In this document: positions 58,603 to 64,000 of the stretch, in pieces
Position numbering within the stretch: the first letter of the stretch is position 1
Layout: every line of letters begins with the position of its first letter
NCBI RefSeq assembly: GCF_004564275.1
Contig: NZ_SPDV01000008.1
Location: forward strand, 62,001 to 126,000
Origin: Sphingomonas parva (ex Maeng et al. 2020)
Lineage (GTDB): Bacteria; Pseudomonadota; Alphaproteobacteria; Sphingomonadales; Sphingomonadaceae
Direction: 5' to 3'
DNA length: 64,000 nt
Made by a program: the position numbers and the translations under genes
Notes under the pieces: model-generated
Told to the model about the DNA's origin: nothing
Database searches by the model: none
The model's input: only the letters and a program-made list of their open reading frames with translations

Positions 58603-59157
58603 ATGACCGGAAGATTCCTCTTCGCGCTGGCGGCGACCGCCGCCGCTTTTCCCGCCACCGCTGCCGTCACCGTGATCGGAAACAGCTCGGCACGCACCTG
58701 CTATCTCTCCGCCGAAAACCGTACGCGGCCGGGGCCTTCGGTGCTCGGCGATTGCGACCTCGCGCTGACGGCCGAAAACCTGGTGACCAGCGATCGCGTC
58801 GCCACCTTCGTCAATCGCGGCATCCTCAAGCTGCGCATGGGCCGCACCGATGCGGCGATCGCCGATTTCGATGCCGCGATCGCGCTCGATGGCGACGAGG
58901 GCGAAGCCTATCTCAACAAGGGGATGGCGCTGCTTCGGATGGACCAGGGCTGGCAGCAGGCGGTGGGCCTGTTCGACACCGCGCTGTCCAAGCGCACCCG
59001 CAAGCCCGAGGTCGCCTATTACGGGCGCGGGATCGCCAACGAGATCGGCGGCAAGATCCGCGCGGCCTATGACGATTATCGGCAGGCGAGCGCGCTCGCG
59101 CCGGAGTGGGCCGAGCCGAAGGCCGAACTCGCGCGCTTCACGGTGCGGCAGCCCTGA
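58603..59157 (+). CDS. secreted TPR protein
   Basis: 184 residues; AGGAGGAG at 58590-58597 precedes the ATG. Signal peptide (FALAATAAAFPATAAVT), an N-terminal region with two cysteines (TCYLSAE, GDCDLAL), and TPR units (VNRGILKLRMGRTDAAIADF, LNKGMALLRMDQG). A TAGACT -10-like element is at 58572-58577. Function unknown. Confidence 0.82.
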   Translation: MTGRFLFALAATAAAFPATAAVTVIGNSSARTCYLSAENRTRPGPSVLGDCDLALTAENLVTSDRVATFVNRGILKLRMGRTDAAIADFDAAIALDGDEGEAYLNKGMALLRMDQGWQQAVGLFDTALSKRTRKPEVAYYGRGIANEIGGKIRAAYDDYRQASALAPEWAEPKAELARFTVRQP

Positions 59158-59351
59158 CCACGTCGCGATTGCCCGAAGTTCGCGAGGCGAGGGGAGGCGA
59201 CGCGCCTTTCCCCTTGCTCCCGGCGCGCTTTCCCGCTTGAGGCGGTAGCGCATCGCGGACCCGCCTGCGTCGTCCCGACTCCGCCCGAGCCGGAAACGCG
59301 CATGGGCCCGCGGCAGTGCGTTGTCGCGATCCAGACGAGGAGACACTTCCG

Positions 59352-59978
59352 ATGCCGTTCATCCTTCCCGAGCTTCCCTTCGACAAAGGGGCCCTGGGCG
59401 ACTTCATGTCCGCCGAGACGCTCGATTATCACCACGGCAAGCACCACAAGGCCTATGTCGACAAGGTCAACACGATGGTCGGCGACAAGGGGCTCGAGGG
59501 CGCGTCTCTGTCACAGGTGATCCGAGCGGCCGCCGATCGGGGCGACGCCGGGCTGTTCAACAATTCGGGCCAGATCTGGAACCACAATTTCTTCTGGCAG
59601 TGCCTTGCGCCGCCGCAGGGCCAGCGGCCGTCGGGCAAGCTCGCCGTGCTGATCGAGGAAGGCTTCGGCACCACCGAGGCGATGCTCGCCAAGCTGAAGG
59701 ACGAGGCCGTCGGCCACTTCGCCAGCGGCTGGGCCTGGCTGGTGCTCGATCAGGACAAGCTTCGCATCACCTCGCTCCATGACGGCGACAGCCCGGTGAC
59801 CCACGAGGGTATGAAGCCGCTGCTCACCGTCGACGTGTGGGAGCACGCTTATTACATCGACTATCGCAACCAGCGCCCGGCCTTCGTCGACGCGGTGCTC
59901 AACAATCTGATCAACTGGGAATTCGTCGCCCAGAACCTGGACGGCAACGGCATCGGCCGCGCCGACCAGCAAGGCTGA
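59352..59978 (+). CDS. sodB: superoxide dismutase (Fe/Mn)
   Basis: 208 residues from ATG 59352. The metal-ligand histidines and aspartate are in YHHGKHHKAYVDK, IWNHNFFW and DVWEHAYYIDYRNQ. The N-terminus FILPELPFDKGALGDFMSAE is typical of the iron type in alphaproteobacteria. It detoxifies superoxide in the cytosol. No operon partner. Confidence 0.94.
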   Translation: MPFILPELPFDKGALGDFMSAETLDYHHGKHHKAYVDKVNTMVGDKGLEGASLSQVIRAAADRGDAGLFNNSGQIWNHNFFWQCLAPPQGQRPSGKLAVLIEEGFGTTEAMLAKLKDEAVGHFASGWAWLVLDQDKLRITSLHDGDSPVTHEGMKPLLTVDVWEHAYYIDYRNQRPAFVDAVLNNLINWEFVAQNLDGNGIGRADQQG

Positions 59979-59985
59979 TCCATTT

Positions 59986-60010
59986 CCTCCCCGAGCTTCG
60001 CTCGGGGAGG
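59986..60010. terminator. bidirectional GC hairpin between convergent genes
   Basis: CCTCCCCGAGC and GCTCGGGGAGG form an 11-bp stem around TTC between sodB and the ABC permease gene, which converge. No clear U-tract follows on either strand, so termination efficiency is uncertain. The stem word resembles that at 15044. Confidence 0.55.
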
Positions 60011-60014
60011 ACCG

Positions 60015-60787
<773 letters not shown>

Positions 60788-60791
<4 letters not shown>

Positions 60792-61726
60792 GCCGCGCGC
60801 TCCCTGCGATCGCTGGTCAGCGAGACGAAGATGTCCTCCAGCGAGCTCTGCTCGGTGGCGAGATCCTTGAAGCCGATCCCGAGGTCGCTCATCCGGCGCA
60901 GCAGCGACGGAACGCCGGTCCGCTCGGCATTGGCGTCGAACTCGTAGCGAAGCTCCGATCGGTCGTCGGAGAGGGTGAGGTCCCATTCGGAGAGGCCTTC
61001 GGGCACCGTCTCCATCGGCTCGGCGAGGTTCAGCGTCAGGCGCTTGCGGCCGAGCTTGCGCATCAGCGCATGCTTTTCCTCGACGAGGATCAGCTCACCC
61101 TTGGAGATCACGCCGACGCGGTCCGCCATCTCCTCCGCCTCCTCGATATAATGGGTGGTGAGGATGATGGTGACGCCGCTGTCGCGCAGCCGCCGGACGA
61201 GTGCCCACATGTCGCGGCGCAGCTCGACGTCGACGCCGGCGGTCGGCTCGTCCAGGAACAGGATGTCGGGCTCGTGGGCGAGCGCCTTGGCGATCATCAC
61301 CCGGCGCTTCATGCCGCCGGAGAGCTCCTTGATCTTGGCCTTGCGCTTGTCCCAGAGCGACAGGTCGCGAAGGATCTGCTCGATCTTCGCGGAATCGGAC
61401 GGCTTGCCGAACAGGCCGCGGCTGAACGCAACGGTCGACCAGACCGGTTCGAACGCATCGGTGTGGAGCTCCTGCGGGACCAGCCCGATCCTGGTGCGCG
61501 CTGCGCGATAGTCCCGCACGATGTCGTGGCCGTCGGCCTCGACGGTGCCGGCGCTCGGCGTGACGATGCCGCAGACGATGCTGATCAGCGTCGTCTTGCC
61601 GGCGCCGTTCGGGCCGAGCAGGGCAAAGATCTCGCCGCGCCTGATGTCGAGCGAGACATGCTTCAGCGCCTCGTGCCCGCCGGCATATCTTTTCGACAGG
61701 TTGCGGATCGAGATCACCGGCTGCAT
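60788..61726 (-). CDS. ABC transporter ATP-binding protein (YadG-like)
   Basis: 312 residues. Walker A GPNGAGKT (38-45), signature ELSGGMKRR (about 134-142), Walker [11 protein letters not shown], and the H-loop [13 protein letters not shown]. The C-terminal domain is about 90 residues. It powers the permease encoded downstream. Confidence 0.92.
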
Positions 61727-61742
61727 CGGGCGGCGGTCCTTC

Positions 61743-62345
61743 TTACTGCGTGGGAGGGATGGGCGGCTCTTCCTTGTCGTTGCCGAGCTGCAGGCCGTGG
61801 CGGACGAGCATCGGAACGTTGGCGGCAGCGAAGAGGAAGGTGGCCGGAATGAAGCCCCAGAGCTTGAAGCCGGCCCAGAAGCTGGTGCTGCTGTTGCGCC
61901 AGACGAGTTCGTTGGCCAGGGCCATGACCAGGAAGAAGATCGCCCAGTTGCGCGAGAGCAATTGCCAGCCGCGCTCCGACAGCCCCGGATAGGCGGTTCC
62001 CAGCGCCATCTTCAGCAGGTTGCGCTTCGTCGCCAGGCCGAAGGCGAGCAGGGCGGCGACGATCAGATAGTAGATCGTCGGCTTGATCTTGATGAACACC
62101 TCGCTGTGGAACCACAAGGTGGCGCCGCCGAGCACGATCACCATGACCGCCGAGAACCAGAGCAATGGCGAGACGTGGCGGTAGCGAGCCAGCGAAATTC
62201 CGACGGCGGCGGTGATCGCCACCATGAAGGCGCCCGTGGCGGCGAAGATGCCGAAGGCGAGGTTGGCGGCGAAGAACACCACCAGCGGCCCGAGATCGAT
62301 CAGCAGGCGCTCGCCGGCGCCCGGCTCCTTGCGGGTCTCGCTCAT
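61743..62345 (-). CDS. yciB: inner membrane protein YciB/IspZ (septation-related)
   Basis: 200 residues with about six hydrophobic helices. Family motifs include [29 protein letters not shown] and [13 protein letters not shown]. YciB proteins affect cell-envelope integrity and septation through an unknown mechanism. The start overlaps the ftsY stop (ATGA at 62342-62345). Confidence 0.93.
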   Translation of the reverse strand: MSETRKEPGAGERLLIDLGPLVVFFAANLAFGIFAATGAFMVAITAAVGISLARYRHVSPLLWFSAVMVIVLGGATLWFHSEVFIKIKPTIYYLIVAALLAFGLATKRNLLKMALGTAYPGLSERGWQLLSRNWAIFFLVMALANELVWRNSSTSFWAGFKLWGFIPATFLFAAANVPMLVRHGLQLGNDKEEPPIPPTQ

Positions 62346-63268
62346 GCCGGGAGCCCGGCAATCGCACGCGCCGTGACGCGCGGATCGAACGGGCGCAGGT
62401 CGTTCATCCCTTCGCCGATACCGATGGCGTGGATCGGCAGGCCGTAGCGCTCGGCCGCGGCAACCAGGACGCCGCCGCGCGCGGTGCCGTCCAGCTTGGT
62501 CATGATCAGTCCGGTCACGCCGGCCACCTCCTTGAACACCTCGATCTGGCTCAGCGCATTCTGCCCCGTCGTCGCGTCGAGGACGAGCACCACGTCGTGC
62601 GGCGCCGCCGGGTTGAGCCGGCCCAGCACGCGCCGGATCTTGGCGAGCTCGTCCATCAGATCCTTCTTGTTCTGGAGCCGGCCGGCGGTGTCGACGATCA
62701 GCGTGTCGATGCCTTCGGCGGTCGCCTTCTTCACGCCATCGAAGACGATCGCCGAGCTGTCGCCGCCCTCAGGTCCGGAGATGATCGGAACGCCGATCCG
62801 GTCCGCCCAGACCTTGAGCTGGCCGATCGCCGCAGCGCGGAACGTGTCGCCGGCGGCGAGCAGCACGCCGTAATCCTGCTCGAGGAAGAGATGGCCGAGC
62901 TTCGCGATCGTGGTGGTCTTGCCCGATCCGTTGACGCCGACGATCAGGATCACCTGCGGGCGCGGGAAGGCGTCGATCTCGAGCGGCTGCGCGACCGGCG
63001 CGAGGATCTTCTCGATCTCCTCGGCCACGATCTCGCGCACGGCGGTCTCCGTGAGGCCGAGCGGGAAGGTCTCGCCGGCCAGGCGGACGCGGATGCGCCC
63101 TGCGGTGGCGGGGCCGAGGTCCGAGGCGATCAGCGCCTCCTCGATCTCGTCGAGCGTCTGCTCGTCCAGGGCCGCACGGTTGAACAGCCCGGTGAGATTG
63201 TCGCCGAGCCGTTCCGAGGTCTTGCGGAAGCCCGCCTGGAGCCGGTCGAGCCAGGAAGCCTCGCTCAT
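62342..63268 (-). CDS. ftsY: signal recognition particle receptor FtsY
   Basis: 308 residues. Short N-terminal region (no long acidic A domain), then N domain (LDEQTLDEIEEALIASDLG) and G domain: GVNGSGKTTT (111-120), AGDTFRAAAIGQL, DTAGRLQNK and TKLDGTARGG. It docks SRP-ribosome complexes at the membrane, with the SRP RNA encoded at 37.9 kb. Overlaps mtaB and yciB by 4 nt each. Confidence 0.95.
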   Translation of the reverse strand: MSEASWLDRLQAGFRKTSERLGDNLTGLFNRAALDEQTLDEIEEALIASDLGPATAGRIRVRLAGETFPLGLTETAVREIVAEEIEKILAPVAQPLEIDAFPRPQVILIVGVNGSGKTTTIAKLGHLFLEQDYGVLLAAGDTFRAAAIGQLKVWADRIGVPIISGPEGGDSSAIVFDGVKKATAEGIDTLIVDTAGRLQNKKDLMDELAKIRRVLGRLNPAAPHDVVLVLDATTGQNALSQIEVFKEVAGVTGLIMTKLDGTARGGVLVAAAERYGLPIHAIGIGEGMNDLRPFDPRVTARAIAGLPA

Positions 63269-64000
63269 GCCGCTCTGCCCGTCAGCACGTCGCCGTCTAT
63301 TCCGGTGATCACCACGTCCACGATCTGTCCTGCATCCTTGCTCTGGGCGAGGCGGACCGGTGCGAAGCTCTCCGCATGGCCCGGCGCGTCGCCGCGTTCG
63401 GTCAAAATTCTCTGGCGGCTGCCGACGAGGCCGGCCAGCCACGCGCGCCGCCGCCGCTCGCTGGCCTCGCGCAAATTCCGCGCCCGTTCCTTGATAAGGG
63501 GCGGCGGCACCTGCGGCATCCGGGCTGCCGGCGTGCCCTTCTTGGGCGAGAAGGGGAAGATGTGGCCCATCACGATGTCGCAATCGTCGATCAGCCGCAG
63601 GCTGTTCTCGGCCATCTTGTCGGTCTCGGTGGGAAAGCCCGCGATGAGATCGGCGCCGATCGCGATCTCCGGCCTTTTCGCCTTCAGCCGTTCCACGATC
63701 GCCACCGCCTCGCGGCGGCTGTGCCGGCGCTTCATCCGCTTGAGCACCATGTCGTCGCCCGCCTGGAAGCTCATGTGGAGGTGCGGCATGAAGCGCGGCT
63801 CGCCCGTCACGATCTCGAACATCCGGTCGTCGATCTCGATGCAGTCGAGCGACGACAGGCGCAGCCGCGGCAGCGCCGGCACGTGACGAAGGATCCTCTC
63901 GACCAGCAGGCCGAGCGACGGGGCGCCCGGGAGGTCCGGGCCGTAGCTGGTCACGTCGACGCCGGTCAGCACGACCTCGCGATAGCCCTCGTCGACCAGG
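63265..64000 (-). CDS. mtaB: tRNA t6A37 methylthiotransferase MtaB, C-terminal part (5' end outside window)
   Basis: 245 codons are visible, running out of the right edge. Segments VVLTGVDVTSYGPD, LRLSSLDCIEIDD, HLHMSFQAGDDMVLKRMKRR and GADLIAGFPTE match the radical SAM methylthiotransferase. The C-terminal TRAM-like end is ITGIDGDVLTGRAA. The Fe-S cysteines lie in the missing part. It forms ms2t6A37 in tRNAs reading ANN codons. It overlaps ftsY by ATGA. Confidence 0.9.
   Translation of the reverse strand, partial: LVDEGYREVVLTGVDVTSYGPDLPGAPSLGLLVERILRHVPALPRLRLSSLDCIEIDDRMFEIVTGEPRFMPHLHMSFQAGDDMVLKRMKRRHSRREAVAIVERLKAKRPEIAIGADLIAGFPTETDKMAENSLRLIDDCDIVMGHIFPFSPKKGTPAARMPQVPPPLIKERARNLREASERRRRAWLAGLVGSRQRILTERGDAPGHAESFAPVRLAQSKDAGQIVDVVITGIDGDVLTGRAA

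Overview
The window is a GC-rich, gene-dense stretch of alphaproteobacterial chromosome, most likely from a sphingomonad (Sphingomonas or a close relative). Supporting signs are the phosphotransferase ChpT, an RpoH of alphaproteobacterial type, a small SRP RNA beside dnaX, a deoxyhypusine-synthase-like gene beside an ornithine decarboxylase (sphingomonads typically contain sym-homospermidine), a DUF6894 protein, and sphingomonad-like intergenic repeats. No prophage, transposase, CRISPR array or tRNA gene was seen. Many neighbouring genes overlap by 4 nt (ATGA/GTGA), so they form tightly coupled operons.

Layout. 1-11 kb: the end of dnaE, an acyl-CoA synthetase, a radical SAM protein, a uracil-DNA glycosylase/lytic transglycosylase pair, ETF-ubiquinone oxidoreductase, a TPR protein and ispE. 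11.0-11.3 kb: an intergenic region with a near-consensus sigma-54 promoter and a strong intrinsic terminator that bracket a probable ~120-nt small RNA. 11-19 kb: enoyl-CoA hydratase, a lipoprotein, nnrE/nnrD, an RNA m5U methyltransferase, a beta-propeller/cytochrome c pair, a zinc alcohol dehydrogenase and a PHB-depolymerase-like esterase. 20-25 kb: a CHASE hybrid histidine kinase, then a polyamine locus (deoxyhypusine synthase homologue and ornithine decarboxylase) whose decarboxylase mRNA has a leader helix covering its ribosome binding site. 25-35 kb: metabolic and small hypothetical genes, phosphatidylserine decarboxylase, and three copies of a short repeat. 35-43 kb: a rearranged cysteine desulfurase locus, a ferredoxin, a class A beta-lactamase, SRP RNA, dnaX-ybaB, mtgA, rpoH and rluD.

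43-53 kb: chpT followed by a compact chemotaxis operon cheA-cheW-cheY-cheB-cheR, then an AmpD-like amidase, the RNase P RNA gene and a J-domain protein. 53-58.5 kb: sufE, a thioesterase and a phage-shock (Psp) envelope-stress locus. pspF is divergent from a nine-gene unit: a small exported protein, pspA, pspB, pspC and five further small membrane proteins. The small proteins downstream of pspB share a C-terminal coiled-coil signature with the end of PspC. A sigma-54-like promoter lies in the divergent gap. 58.5-64 kb: a TPR protein, Fe-superoxide dismutase, an ABC exporter, and the overlapping mtaB-ftsY-yciB set, with mtaB cut by the window end.

The most noteworthy items are the sigma-54-driven small RNA candidate, the expanded array of PspB-like proteins, the ornithine decarboxylase leader RNA, the collapsed cysteine desulfurase tandem, and the TPR gene with no canonical start codon in a sensible place.
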